Assembly: GCA_963971285.1 (NCBI GenBank)
Contig: OZ020262.1
Location: 4,869,036-4,933,035 of the forward strand
DNA from: Astropecten irregularis
Lineage: Eukaryota > Echinodermata > Asteroidea > Paxillosida > Astropectinidae
Reading direction: 5' to 3'
Length of the DNA: 64,000 nt
Below are positions 32,801 through 42,442 of this stretch, piece by piece. The position numbers were made by a program, and so were the translations under genes. Every line of letters begins with the position of its first letter. The first letter of the stretch is position 1. Under the pieces are notes generated by a model. The model had not been told where the DNA came from. It saw only the letters and a list, made by a program, of their open reading frames with translations, and did not search any database.

Positions 32801-35800
32801 AAGTGTGGTGCTGGGGGTGGGGGATTAACAAAGGAGTTAATTAGAGGATTGGAGATCAAGATGGGCAAGAGGGAGGAGAGGAATACAAAAATCAGGAGGG
32901 ATTAGAGAGTACCTGTGGATGAATGAAAAGGAGATAAGTAAACAAGAATATTAGTCATTGCCTTCCTGGAGGTTTAGTCCGTTCGGCTGAATAGTGCGTA
33001 ATTTCTTAATCCAAACTTTCTCCCTGCTCAGCCGGACCAAGTCCCTGCGGTGGCCAAGTGATTCAATGCCCTGCAAGATCATATCAGAAATTGTATGGTT
33101 AGGGAGATTGAAGTGAAAACCCACTGGGGTGTCCAGTTTCTGAGTTTTGACTGTAGACCGGTGACCATAGAAACGTTTCTTGAGGGTGTTTTGGTTTCAC
33201 CCACGTACTGTATGTTACATACCCTGCAAGAAATTAGATGTAGTGCAGGTAATATTCCCTTTGGTCTTATGGGTGGAGCCATTGCCTGTGAAAGAATCAG
33301 ACTCATGGATATGGTGCTGGCAGACTACGCATCTAGAGTTACATTTGAATGTGCCATGCTGGATAGGGGAAGAGACATTATTTGTGGGTGGGACCTCAGC
33401 CCTGACAATCAAGTCACGGAGGTTGCGGGGACGTCTGTAGGCCAAGATGGGCTTTTCTGGGATAGCCCTGAGGAGACGGTCTGAAGTGTGAAGAATGTGA
33501 TGGTTATCATTAGTGATTCTGCGTAATGGGGGAAGAGAGGGATGGAAAGTAGTCACAAGAGCAACTTTGTTATTAGTACAAGAATCATCGCTGGGGGCTT
33601 TCTCTTGGAGAACTGCCGCTCTGGGAAGAGCACGAGTTCTCTCAATGGCACTCCGCACCCTGCGAGAGCTGTGGCCTCTTGCAACTAGGTGTTTCTTCAG
33701 TTCCTGTGTGTGTTTGGAGAAATCAGAGTCATTAGAACAGATTCGTCTGAGTCTGAGGGCCTGACTATATGCTATACCAGTCTTACAGTGCTTGGGGTGG
33801 CAGCTGGTGGCATGGAGGTACTGGTGGGTATCTGTGGGCTTAGAATACAGGTCAGTGATTAGTGTGTCCTCTTCCTTTCGGATGGTGACATCAAGGAAGT
33901 GGGCCTCATGGTGAGAGACTTCTGCTGTGAATTTGATAGTCCTGTGGAAAGAATTCATGTGGTTAATGAAAGAACCTAAGCTATTCTCATCACTGGTCCA
34001 GATAAAGAATACATCATCAATGTACCTCCACCAGATCCAGGGGCGGCAAGGTGCTGAGGCTAGCATGCGCTCTTCAAGTTCTGACATGAAGATGCATGCA
34101 AAGGAGGGGGCCATGCGGGTTCCCATTGTTGTGCCATGTACCTGTAGATAGTGTTTATCCATGAAGGAGAAGTTATTTTTAGTTAGTACAAGTTTCATGA
34201 GAGATTCAAGATCACGGATGGGAGGTGTGGTATGTCCACTCCTGGACAGAGCCGATGCACAGGCTGCGATGCCTTCCTCTTGAGGGATATTAGTATAGAG
34301 GGATGTGACATCAAATGTCCCAATGATGGCTGTACTGGGGACCTGGTGCTTGACCTGTTCAAGTTTGCGGAGGAAGTCAGGGGTGTCATGAATATACGAG
34401 GGGATGCGGGGAACCAAAGGCTTGAGAAAACTGTCAACGAACATAGAGATGCGCTCTGTGGGTGAGCCATTGCCTGATACGATGGGTCTACCAGGGTTAC
34501 CAGGTTTGTGTATCTTGGGCAAGATATAGAACCTGGCTGCTCTACAGTTGATAGGAGAGAGAAATTTGTGAGCTTTCTTGGTCAGCTGGTCACGTGATTT
34601 CATGTCATCCAGAACCTGTTGTATCTGTTGAGAGAATCTACCTGTGGGGTCAGAATCAATACATGAATATATGGTGTCATTATTAACATGGCGGAGGACC
34701 TCGTCAATGTACTGCTGTCTATCCATGATGACCACTGCTGAGCCTTTATCTGCTGGTTTAATGATAATGTCAGTGCGGGAGCGTAGAGACCTGAGTGCCT
34801 GGCACTCATCACTGGGGAGGTTAACCTGAGTTTTCTTGAGAGAGAGATCAGTGTTAGTGGCTTTGGAAGTGACAACTTGAACATATGTTTCAAGGGCTGG
34901 GACTCTGTTCTTCGGAGGTATCCAGGAGCTTTTCACCCGAAATGGTTCTCTTTCCATGGGAGCAGAGTCAAGAAAAAATTCTTGCAACCGGATCCTGCGA
35001 TAATACTCTGTGAGATCTTTGCTCAGTTCAGTCTGATTCACTGTGGGAGGAGTGGGACAAAAATTGAGTCCTTTAGAGAGAAGTTTGTGCTCAGCGCTGG
35101 TTATTGATGAGGTAGAGAGATTAACAACAGTATTGGGTGGGGGTGTGGGTTGGGACTGATGCTGCGGTCGCCTGAACCGCCTGTGGCTGCGTTGCCGGTG
35201 CAGCATGTCGCCCATTTTCCTATTCCTCCTGTCAATGAGAACAGATTCAAGTTTGGACAGTCCAGTATCAATATCATTACTGAGTTCCCTGTATCTGGTG
35301 TCGGTGCAGTGGGTGCTAAGTTCCCTGTCAAGATAAAGTATTTCATTATTAAGGTGCTGTAGTGAATTCTGGCACTGCTGGGAGAGAATATTAATGAGTT
35401 TAAGGGAGGTCTGGTTGAGGACTTGGTTCCACTTCTTCTGTAGAGTGGGGGAGAGGGTACCTAAAGACGGGGTGGACGACACTTGGAGACCTGTTGGGAT
35501 GCAACGGGATAAGGAGAAAAACCTGTAGTTATTTAGATGATGGGAATACCGGAGGGCTTTCTCCTTGGTCTTCCTGAGCTGCTGAAAAAAATCAATGGGG
35601 TTAGTCATACCTGTGGAGAGAAGAGACAAGGTGACAACATGAAATAACAGAACTAAACAGAACAAGAATAAACAAAACATGTAAGAAAACATAAATACAA
35701 CTTACAGGGAGATGAGGAGGATCACCACAAAGGGATACAACAAAATAAACTTGTGAAGATTTGAGCTCAATCGCACATCAGTTCTGAGTCACGAGAAAAT

Positions 35801-38800
35801 AGCAAAAAACCCTACTAAATTTTTCTTATAAAACATAAATAAATGCATGGTTTTCAGCCTACCTCGCGATCAAAACTGTTTTCTGTCTTTGTTTTACAAA
35901 TTTCTGGATAGATACAGCATTTCAGGGGGAAAAATTTTAACGGTATGTTTCTACCAGCACCATCTTCATATTCTGAAAGTTATACGTAAATGTCGTAAAA
36001 TTTCTGTTTGGGCATGTTACTAAGTATGTACTGTACCTGATCCATGTCAAATCATTGTGTGTCATTCGTCACATCGTTTTCCATGATTTTCAATTTTAAA
36101 TAGAGCATTCGCCAGGTCTATGTTCACAACGTAAACAGCGCCCTCATGGTCTCCATGGGGGCGCTATATCGCTCGCAACACTTGGCTTTTCTACTTAAAC
36201 TTTCAAGCTGCATGTGAAACAAAAAATATAATTACATGTATTCAAGATTCACACTTGTCTGCGTAAGATAAACTTGGACAAAGTTCTAGGTATCTATTGG
36301 CCATCTTATAGCTTAGGGCCTATTGTCAGTATTTATTTTCATATCCTGACAGTAACCCTAAAAAGAATGTATTATAATTGGTAAATTTAATCTGATATGT
36401 CAAAATTGTATCGTTGTTTTGTTGATTTGATTTCATGTTTGTTTTTTTTTTGTTTTTTTTTTATTTATTTCATTTTAGTGAAAGCGGTAACATCAACAAT
36501 CAAGCTAAAATCAAGATGAAGGTACAAATTTCAGGTAGGTCTATGTCAACAATTGGGGCGATTGAAAATAATGCGCCTCCAAGAGTTTGTGATGCGTTGG
36601 CCAATCACAGTTCACGACTTTCTAGGGGTTGTCTTGTGAACTGTGAACACGTTTCTGCGTTGGTAATTGGTTCGGTCTTTTGGCGAACTTCGGTTCTGTT
36701 TCAATGACGTCACTTGTTCAACCGAACGAGATCCAAATAAATGGTTTGGTTTAAGGTCGGCCCAACATGACGGACAGGTAAGCTCAGCCAGCAGACTCGA
36801 CTCCTAATTCCGCCATGTCCGCCACCATTTTGTTTACATGCTGTAAATGCGTTTTTGGCGCTCTCTTCAAACTATGGGGGTAACGAAACGGAGGATCAGG
36901 CTCAGGCTCTGTCATCCATATGCTGAACATAATTATAAGTTGCTCTGCTCTGAAGCTCTGTTTCCCCTTAAAACCAGAGATTCTATTTCCGAACCGCAGC
37001 CAAACTGGACTCTATTTTGATACCCGTTAATTTGGAATGGATTTACGTACTAGAGCCGGAGCCTGAGCCGGAGCCTGAGTTAGAGCCTCAGCCGGAGCCT
37101 CTATTTTTTAAACCCCCTATGCTTCTTTTAGTTAAGAGTGACGTCAGAAACACTTTTTTAGTCATGGCTTCCAAAACACGCTCCAGCTGTGCATTTTGGC
37201 CAACTCGTTGCAAACTCTTGGTGGCGCATTATTTCCGGAATCTTTTTATTTAAAATAACCACAACTAAAACAACAACAGCAACATCAACTAGCCACAGCA
37301 AACTCATCAAGTACAACAAATTCAACACCAGCAACAACCACAAAAAAAAATAAAGATCACAAACAGACTACCCATTCATCATCAACAACCGATGTCAACA
37401 CGAAAAATGACAACAAGCTCACGACCCAGGGTTGCACCCAAGTAAATAAACTCCCATAGACAACAGTGATAAATCCTCCAACTTCAAAAATCATTTTAAA
37501 ATATACAGAACTCTCACAGCTGTTCAAGCTACACAGAAAAATGATGAGGAACATGTCACCTTTCATTTTCTTTTCATTTTATGGTAGGGTGACCATTGAA
37601 TTTTTGAGATATACTCATTCTCAGCTGACCACCCCTAAAGCAAGGCATGGATCACTCCAATCAAAGAAGCCATTTTCAAAAAAACATCCCTCTGCAAAGC
37701 AGCTGAAATAGACCCACTTTCTCACCCAATTGCATCAAAAATTGTCACAAATGGAAGCCCAGAGTCCAAGCAGGAGGTCCAGTGCCATATTCCTTCAATC
37801 CTTCATTTCCATAGCTCTCACAACTCTCTTATTTAAAATATATTGAGTGCTAAACTGTTATTAATGAGTTTGGCGGACGGATTTTGGCCCTATTTACTTG
37901 GGTGCACCCCTAGCCGCGTCGGGGTCTTAATAATGTAGAAATGCCAAAACATTAACAGAATAAGCAGTAACTGTCATAGGAAGACTCGCTTACTAACATT
38001 GCTGATGAGAAAATATCACAGTTGTGTAGTGTCATTTGATTTGTTGCATTCCTGGTTTCTGCTTACAGAATCCACTAGCAAAGCTACAGATCTACTGTCG
38101 GACTTGCCGAAGTGTGTTCCCGACCAAGAGCTGCCCATCAGCCACGGGTACTGGTTAAAAGGCCGCTGGATATCGCTGCTATGCCGTATGAATGACCGCT
38201 GGACTGGGGCGGCAAGACTGAAGTCCTGCCTACGCGGCAAGCAGCTGGTACTGCTGGGTGACTCGACCACGCGACAGTGGTTCTTGGGAATCCACGTCCT
38301 CCTCGGTATCACATTCACTCAGATGTCTAATGAAAGGCATTTCAAGTGGCAGCGACATTACGAAGACCTGAATGCTTCCATCATCTACAACGCACACCCA
38401 CAGCTTGTAGGTAGCTTGGTTGTGTTTCTGGACGAGGTAAACTACGAGGTGGACGTACTAGAGGGACTGACCGACCCAAACTGCGACTACATCGTCGTGG
38501 TGAGTCCCTGGGCGCACTTCAGCCAGTGGACAAAGGACAGCTACATAGAAAGGACTTTACTCCTACGGGACGCGCTGGTCAGCTTTCGGGCGAGATGCCC
38601 CAATGTAAAGGTTGTGTTGAAGGGACCGCATCCCCGCGAGCATAACGATTTCAACTCGCTCATCTACGCCGCCGATTACATCTTGAAGGAGATCGAGCGA
38701 ATAAATCGGAGGGTCCTTCATGATATTGGGATATTTTATCTGCCCGTTTGGGCTATGAATCTTGCCTATCCGGCGCCAAACACTGTGCACATGCCCATGC

Positions 38801-38868
38801 CGGTGATCGAGGAAGAGCTGAATATGTTCTTTAACTACGTGTGTGACGACGATTCGTCAAAATCATAA
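29803..38868 (+). CDS. NXPE family protein (neurexophilin and PC-esterase domains), 4 exons
   Basis: Exons 29803-29868, 31452-32128, 36479-36534 and 38069-38868 (stop included) add up to 1599 nt, 532 aa. Every junction is GT-AG (donors GTGAGT, GTATGT, GTAGGT) and the phases 0, 2, 1 match across introns. The start is chosen because a hydrophobic signal peptide follows directly (residues 7-22, running into exon 2). Exon 2 encodes a neurexophilin-like, Ig-like region with a ...YSVFF..GWAGQATVWV strand pattern. Exon 4 carries the PC-esterase block I motif LLGDSTTRQW (GDS near residues 330-332) and ends in a conserved VH..P..V.EE.NMFFNYVC tail. The expected Asp of DxxH reads Asn-Thr-Val-His (504-507), so catalysis is uncertain. 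The family is secreted or Golgi-resident; the substrate is unknown. Introns hold R, A, E/Penelope and G elements. The family assignment is firm; the exact orthologue is not. Confidence 0.85.
30185..30480. mobile_element. Foldback element, family R, copy 2, with GAGCCT array
   Basis: Lies in NXPE intron 1. Ends are CTTTCGAAACGGGGGCTCGG and ...CTATTTCGTAAACC. At 30373-30470 the right arm is expanded into about 16 GAGCCT/GAGTCT hexamers, against two or three in copy 1. Confidence 0.8.
31122..31266. repeat. Foldback element, family A, copy 3
   Basis: AATGGGAGACTTTGAAGCTG ... TTTAAAAGTCTCCCATT, in NXPE intron 1. It is a variant subtype shared with 42025-42182: one arm carries GTTGGCGGCAGCAGACCGAA (or its complement). 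Confidence 0.8.
32951..33238 (-). pseudogene. GIY-YIG endonuclease part of the Penelope-like element, frameshifted
   Basis: Downstream of the RT stop, the next frame gives LISCRVCNIQYVGETK, the YIG half of a GIY-YIG nuclease with its usual Cys pair. Soon after, a second frame change is needed to read KKRFYGHRS (the conserved Arg/His region) and the C-terminal part to the stop at 32951 (with ..GIESLGHRRD.. and ..WIKKLRT..). The tyrosine of the first (GIY) half is not present at the RT/EN junction, where a short deletion at a CTAATTT word would explain both its loss and the frame change. The endonuclease is therefore probably inactive in this copy. Confidence 0.75.
33215..35608 (-). CDS. Penelope-like element reverse transcriptase
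   Basis: Open frame of 797 codons from the ATG at 35608; the frame extends upstream to 35692, but that part overlaps the probable intron. RT motifs are in order (numbering from the upstream Met): IIKPADKGSAVVIMD (310-324), FYILPKIHKPGNPGRPIVSG (388-407), FDVTSLYTNIP (460-470, catalytic Asp), TTMGTRMAPSFACIFMSELE (521-540) and the YIDD box (557-560). FLDVTI (599-604) and YSKPTDTHQYLH follow. A CNSRCVVC zinc-finger-like knot (784-791) leads into the nuclease. RT and the GIY-YIG nuclease together prime and copy element RNA at nicked DNA. The frame has no internal stop, but it ends early at 33215 because of the frameshift into the nuclease. It is a transposon gene inside an NXPE intron, on the opposite strand. 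Confidence 0.9.
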   Translation of the reverse strand: MTNPIDFFQQLRKTKEKALRYSHHLNNYRFFSLSRCIPTGLQVSSTPSLGTLSPTLQKKWNQVLNQTSLKLINILSQQCQNSLQHLNNEILYLDRELSTHCTDTRYRELSNDIDTGLSKLESVLIDRRNRKMGDMLHRQRSHRRFRRPQHQSQPTPPPNTVVNLSTSSITSAEHKLLSKGLNFCPTPPTVNQTELSKDLTEYYRRIRLQEFFLDSAPMEREPFRVKSSWIPPKNRVPALETYVQVVTSKATNTDLSLKKTQVNLPSDECQALRSLRSRTDIIIKPADKGSAVVIMDRQQYIDEVLRHVNNDTIYSCIDSDPTGRFSQQIQQVLDDMKSRDQLTKKAHKFLSPINCRAARFYILPKIHKPGNPGRPIVSGNGSPTERISMFVDSFLKPLVPRIPSYIHDTPDFLRKLEQVKHQVPSTAIIGTFDVTSLYTNIPQEEGIAACASALSRSGHTTPPIRDLESLMKLVLTKNNFSFMDKHYLQVHGTTMGTRMAPSFACIFMSELEERMLASAPCRPWIWWRYIDDVFFIWTSDENSLGSFINHMNSFHRTIKFTAEVSHHEAHFLDVTIRKEEDTLITDLYSKPTDTHQYLHATSCHPKHCKTGIAYSQALRLRRICSNDSDFSKHTQELKKHLVARGHSSRRVRSAIERTRALPRAAVLQEKAPSDDSCTNNKVALVTTFHPSLPPLRRITNDNHHILHTSDRLLRAIPEKPILAYRRPRNLRDLIVRAEVPPTNNVSSPIQHGTFKCNSRCVVCQHHIHESDSFTGNGSTHKTKGNITCTTSNFLQGM
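35611..35705 (-). other. Probable intron in the Penelope-like element leader
   Basis: On the minus strand a donor GTAAGTTG (35705 downward) is followed 95 bp later by CTTCTCTCCACAG (ending 35611), placed two bases before the RT start codon. Donor, pyrimidine tract and acceptor are all canonical. Penelope-like elements are unusual among retroelements in keeping introns. Confidence 0.6.
36876..37119. mobile_element. Foldback element, family R, copy 3
   Basis: GGGGGTAACGAAACGGAGGA ... GAGCCTCTATTTTTTAAACCCCC, in NXPE intron 3. GAGCCT/GAGCCG hexamers fill the right arm (37055-37105). Confidence 0.8.
37429..37910. mobile_element. Terminal-inverted-repeat element, family G, copy 2
   Basis: GGGTTGCACCCAAGTAAATA ... 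TATTTACTTGGGTGCACCCC, 482 bp, in NXPE intron 3 and inverted relative to 27899-28377. Confidence 0.9.
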
Positions 38869-39016
38869 GAATAGAACGTCAGACTTTAACCAGAGTCTTT
38901 GCTGAGTTTGGTGTATCTTCCCGTCACATCGCACATTTTCGAAAAAAAAAACGTCTTTTGTCGATTCTCACCTACCATGCCATTGATTTAAATATGACTC
39001 ATCAGCCTACAGCCTG

Positions 39017-39223
39017 AGGCCAATTTCATAGAGCTGCTTAAGCACCAACATTTGTACCAAAAAGTAACAAAAACCTTGGTAAATAAAATTAGTATGCCAG
39101 CCAAAACTCCTTGTGAATGTTATTCTCAGCAAACAATGGCCGAATACACTTCAAAAGCCTTAAACATCTTATTAAAATGTTCTTGGCAATCCTGCTTGAT
39201 CAAGGAACACTTCTCATGCTTAT
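39017..39223. mobile_element. Family J element, right end lost
   Basis: GAGGCCAATTTCATAGAGCT starts the element. The interior (TATGCCAGCCAAAACTCCTT, CAGCAAACAATGGC) matches 5723-5967, and the match stops at CTCATGCTTAT. It includes an AATAAA at about 39078 that could serve as the NXPE poly(A) signal. Confidence 0.7.
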
Positions 39224-40814
39224 AGTGCCCTCTACGGTTGATTGAAGATATACAGTGATTACGTAATCCGAAAGTAAACAATAGATTCCCGCCAAATTTG
39301 GAAAGTGTAAAAGCACTAGTGCAACATGTTTATTGTAGTTTGAAATCTGTGACGTCATGCAACCGGAAGTTATGCGCTTTCAAAGGAAAAATTACGTAAT
39401 TGTTCAAATGCCATTAACTCGGTAATTACATGACGTACATAAACGAAAACTGCTACTAGTATTTACATAGTACGCATTCCATGATTTCTGTAAATGTTCA
39501 GTTACTTGTGATGAACTAACCGGAAGTTATTGTCCAGACAATGTTATATTTAAAGGTGACGCCTTTTACTATACTCTACCAGTCAGTCGGTACATATACA
39601 GCAATCAGCATGATCAGAATGTCCCAAAACCGTGAAAATACCCACATATATTCCGATATTCCATTGTATGAGGGACGATTGATCACATACGTTCAGAATA
39701 ACAGTTCCAGTACGAAATGAGACCCCGAACACCTAGTGGTTGTTCCCACAACCACAATGTCTAGATATTATTTTGAAATTCTGACATGAAATTAATCTAA
39801 TTCGGTGGAAATGGAATGGTTGAAAAAAGTCTGAATTTGTGAAAACCGTCATTTCTCTGCTCGTGGGTGCAGCCATTATGTAGTACCGTATCCCAGGTAT
39901 AGCGTCCTTTTGCATTTTTGTGGCCGCCATGACATATGACATTATGGGTGAATCACAACCAATAACTGCAAACCATTATTGCACTTTTCGTGGCAGTTGA
40001 CCGCTGTTTTAAAAACTTTTTTTGTACATTTCACTTGATTTCTAATTATCGTAAACTAAAGCAAAAAAAGATTTTTCAGAAAAATTTATGCCACTATAAA
40101 AACACACACATAAAAATGTGCGCAGATTTGTACGATGTATTGTTATTATATGTCATTATAATGCATGTGCAAACAACAATTTGTGATGTACGATGAATCA
40201 AACATCACAACTAATGTAGGAAGATATTTATGATGTTCGATGTTCCTCCTGCGCCACATTTATTTGCTGTCTTGCGCATGATATTCATAGTTAATTTCAC
40301 ACTGTGAGTAATGTAATGCGCGCCCCAAGTGTCATGTGTCATGGCGACCACCGCATTTTAAAATGGATATACGAAACCACACTATAGGTGCATTTGTACG
40401 TGGGCATAACATCTGTTGTGAAATCCACTGTATACTTGTCTAAGTCAGTTAGCCAAACACGCGGTGAATATCAATATCAATTGTTGATTCTGAACATATC
40501 TGCTTTGTCCAGCTGTGAGTTATGTAAATAAAACGAATTAAACGCATTCTGACTTGTTTAATTTTGCCACACGATACTTAGTGTGAAGTGGCGTGAAATA
40601 CTACCTCTGATATACTACTTCAACTAATTACTACTGCAAACGCAAAAACATCTGGAAAAAAATCACACCATTAAGCAACCACACTTTGAACACTTGACAA
40701 CCAAGTGTCAGTGAATTTGCAGAGTTTTTTTCCAAGGTTTGTTCAAAAGTGTGGGGAAATTGTTCGAGAAATAATTTTGCGAAGCCTATGCGTTGGGTCC
40801 GGAAAATGCAGGGC
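39224..40814. other. Non-coding stretch, nothing recognised
   Basis: AT-rich intergenic sequence between the NXPE gene and repeats. Short ORFs only, no shared repeat recognised. Confidence 0.5.
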
Positions 40815-41345
40815 TTAAAGGTACAATACATGATTATTAAAGGTTACAGGACATCACTCATACTTTGTCTGATTGAACATGTACATGAAATAATAAACCT
40901 GTGAAAAGTTGAGCTCAATCGGACATCTGAGTCACAAGAAAATTATCGAAAACCCGACTCAATTGTTCTTATAAAACATGAAGAATGGTTTTGATCTTAC
41001 CCCGAGATCAAAACTGTTTTCAGTCTTTGTTTTACTAATTTCTGGATGAATGCAGCATTTCGGGTGGAAATATTTTAACGGTATGTTTCTACCAGCATCA
41101 TCTTTATACCTTGAGTTAAAGGGGATAACTAAAACAACTCAAGTGGGGGTTTCCTTTATGTTTGTTTCAAAAATCGTTCGGACGAACGATCTTTGGAAAA
41201 GACACGAAATCTTGATTTCCTTGAAAAACCCAGCATCTGATGAACCAAGAGTTTTACATGGTGACTGTTTGTGCTGTTTAAGAACTGTTGAGTCACTTTT
41301 CTGTCTCAAACTCAAATCCGATATGCTCCCTTTAAGACGGTCTCT
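40815..41345. mobile_element. Composite of families E and T, copy 1
   Basis: Family E from TTAAAGGTACAATACATGAT runs to CAGCATCATCTTTATACC. It joins via TTGAGTTAAAGGGGATAACT to family T, which carries CAAGTGGGGGTTTCCTTTAT, CGTTCGGACGAACGATC and TGAACCAAGAGTTTTACATG. The same E-T junction, in the opposite orientation, is at 51755-52236. Confidence 0.75.
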
Positions 41346-42024
41346 GGTAAATTTTTATCGAGCAAAACAGAAGAAAATATTTTCATTTTTTTTTTATTTA
41401 GAATGTTACCAGCATTTGCCCAAATGAATTTTTTAATTTGAGATGGTAATGTGGTTTTCACCATGGTATAGTTTTCATAAAGACGCAATATCAAAAGAAA
41501 AACAATGTTTTCGGTATACAATTTGTAAGAACAAAATTGGAGAAAAAAATATAATAACATCAATTGGTTGAATAGTAATTGAACTATTTATTATTTGTTC
41601 ATGTTTTTTTATTCGGCACTGAGCTCATTAAGATGAATGCTTGTATTTTACAAAATGCTTTGTCGTACAGAACGAAAATAATCTCAGACTTCCTTTCAAA
41701 AGTAAGAACAGTTTCATTACGTTTATATGCTGTGTGAAAACAGACTGTGCGTAATATTATGTTGCCTAAATGCGCCTACAAAAATACAGGTGACCCTCTC
41801 CATATGCAAGTGTCCGTTCGAAAGGGTCGCATGTGTCTTTTAAATGGGTAATTTTAACGCACATGTAACGTGCTCACAATGTACATACACGCAACTTACA
41901 CGCAACGTACACGCAACGATAAAAAAAAACGTGCACATTGAAAGGTGCCTTTTACACACAAAGCATTATTTTTAATTTATATTATTTAGGATCTTATTTC
42001 TATTTTGGGAATTATTTTTTGTTA
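41346..42024. other. Non-coding stretch with a short tandem word
   Basis: Mostly AT-rich. ACACGCAAC is repeated three times at about 41887-41917. No gene. Confidence 0.5.
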
Positions 42025-42182
42025 AGGAAGACTTTTGAGACGTTGGCGGCAGCAGACCGAAGTCTCTTGTTGCTAACTATGATCATGCGCACGCAATTGT
42101 AAGTATGCGCGCGTTGTTGTGCGCATGATTGCACGTGCGCCTGCGCATCAAGTTGAAGACTCGTCTCTTAAGTCTCCCATTT
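42025..42182. repeat. Foldback element, family A, copy 4
   Basis: AGGAAGACTTTTGAGACGTT ... CGTCTCTTAAGTCTCCCATT, same subtype as 31122-31266. Confidence 0.8.
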
Positions 42183-42218
42183 AATTAGATTAGAAGAGCG
42201 AGCTTGGAAGCTTCCACC

Positions 42219-42369
42219 AATGGGAAACTTTGGAGAACCGGTCTTCAAGTCAACAGCGCACGCGCACGCGCACGCACCCGCAAAACAACGCGCGCATGCT
42301 CACAATTGCGCGCGCATGGTTTGCGCGTGCGCTGTTGTCTTGAAGACTGGTTCTCCAAAGTCTCCCATT
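42219..42369. repeat. Foldback element, family A, copy 5
   Basis: AATGGGAAACTTTGGAGAAC ... GGTTCTCCAAAGTCTCCCATT. The arms contain ACAGCGCACGCGCACGCGCA. It lies only 37 bp from copy 4 and 74 bp from the 3' end of the sulfotransferase gene. Confidence 0.85.
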
Positions 42370-42442
42370 AAGGCTAGCCCTCAACGGTATTTTTAATAGC
42401 ACAATCATTCCAGTATGATCTTTGAATGCACAATGACGAAAT

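Larger units (their letters stand above)
32572..35741 (-). mobile_element. Penelope-like retroelement, 3170 bp
   Basis: Bounded by identical 12-bp direct repeats AAAATAAACTTG (32560-32571 and 35742-35753). In transcription order (minus strand) it has a short 5' leader with a probable intron, an RT frame, a GIY-YIG remnant and a pyrimidine-rich 3' region. Its terminus reads GATCCTGCTAGGATAGAAAC..CAGGCCCTCC. No matching terminal repeat is present at the 5' end, so it is 5'-incomplete or of a simple type. The intact duplication and open RT frame indicate a young insertion. Confidence 0.9.
32481..36038. mobile_element. Family E element split by the Penelope insertion
   Basis: The left part (32481-32571) opens TTAAAGGTGTTATACATGAT. 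The right part (35742-36038) continues the family sequence with TGAAGATTTGAGCTCAATCG and CAGCACCATCTTCATATTCT and closes ...ATGTACTGTACC. Both parts join perfectly if one copy of the 12-bp duplication and the intervening 3170 bp are removed. It lies in NXPE intron 2. Confidence 0.85.

Noticed and set aside
38069..38868. Reading exon 2 directly into exon 4 of the NXPE gene
   Set aside because: The phases do not match (2 against 1). The small exon at 36479-36534 restores the frame exactly, so it is needed.
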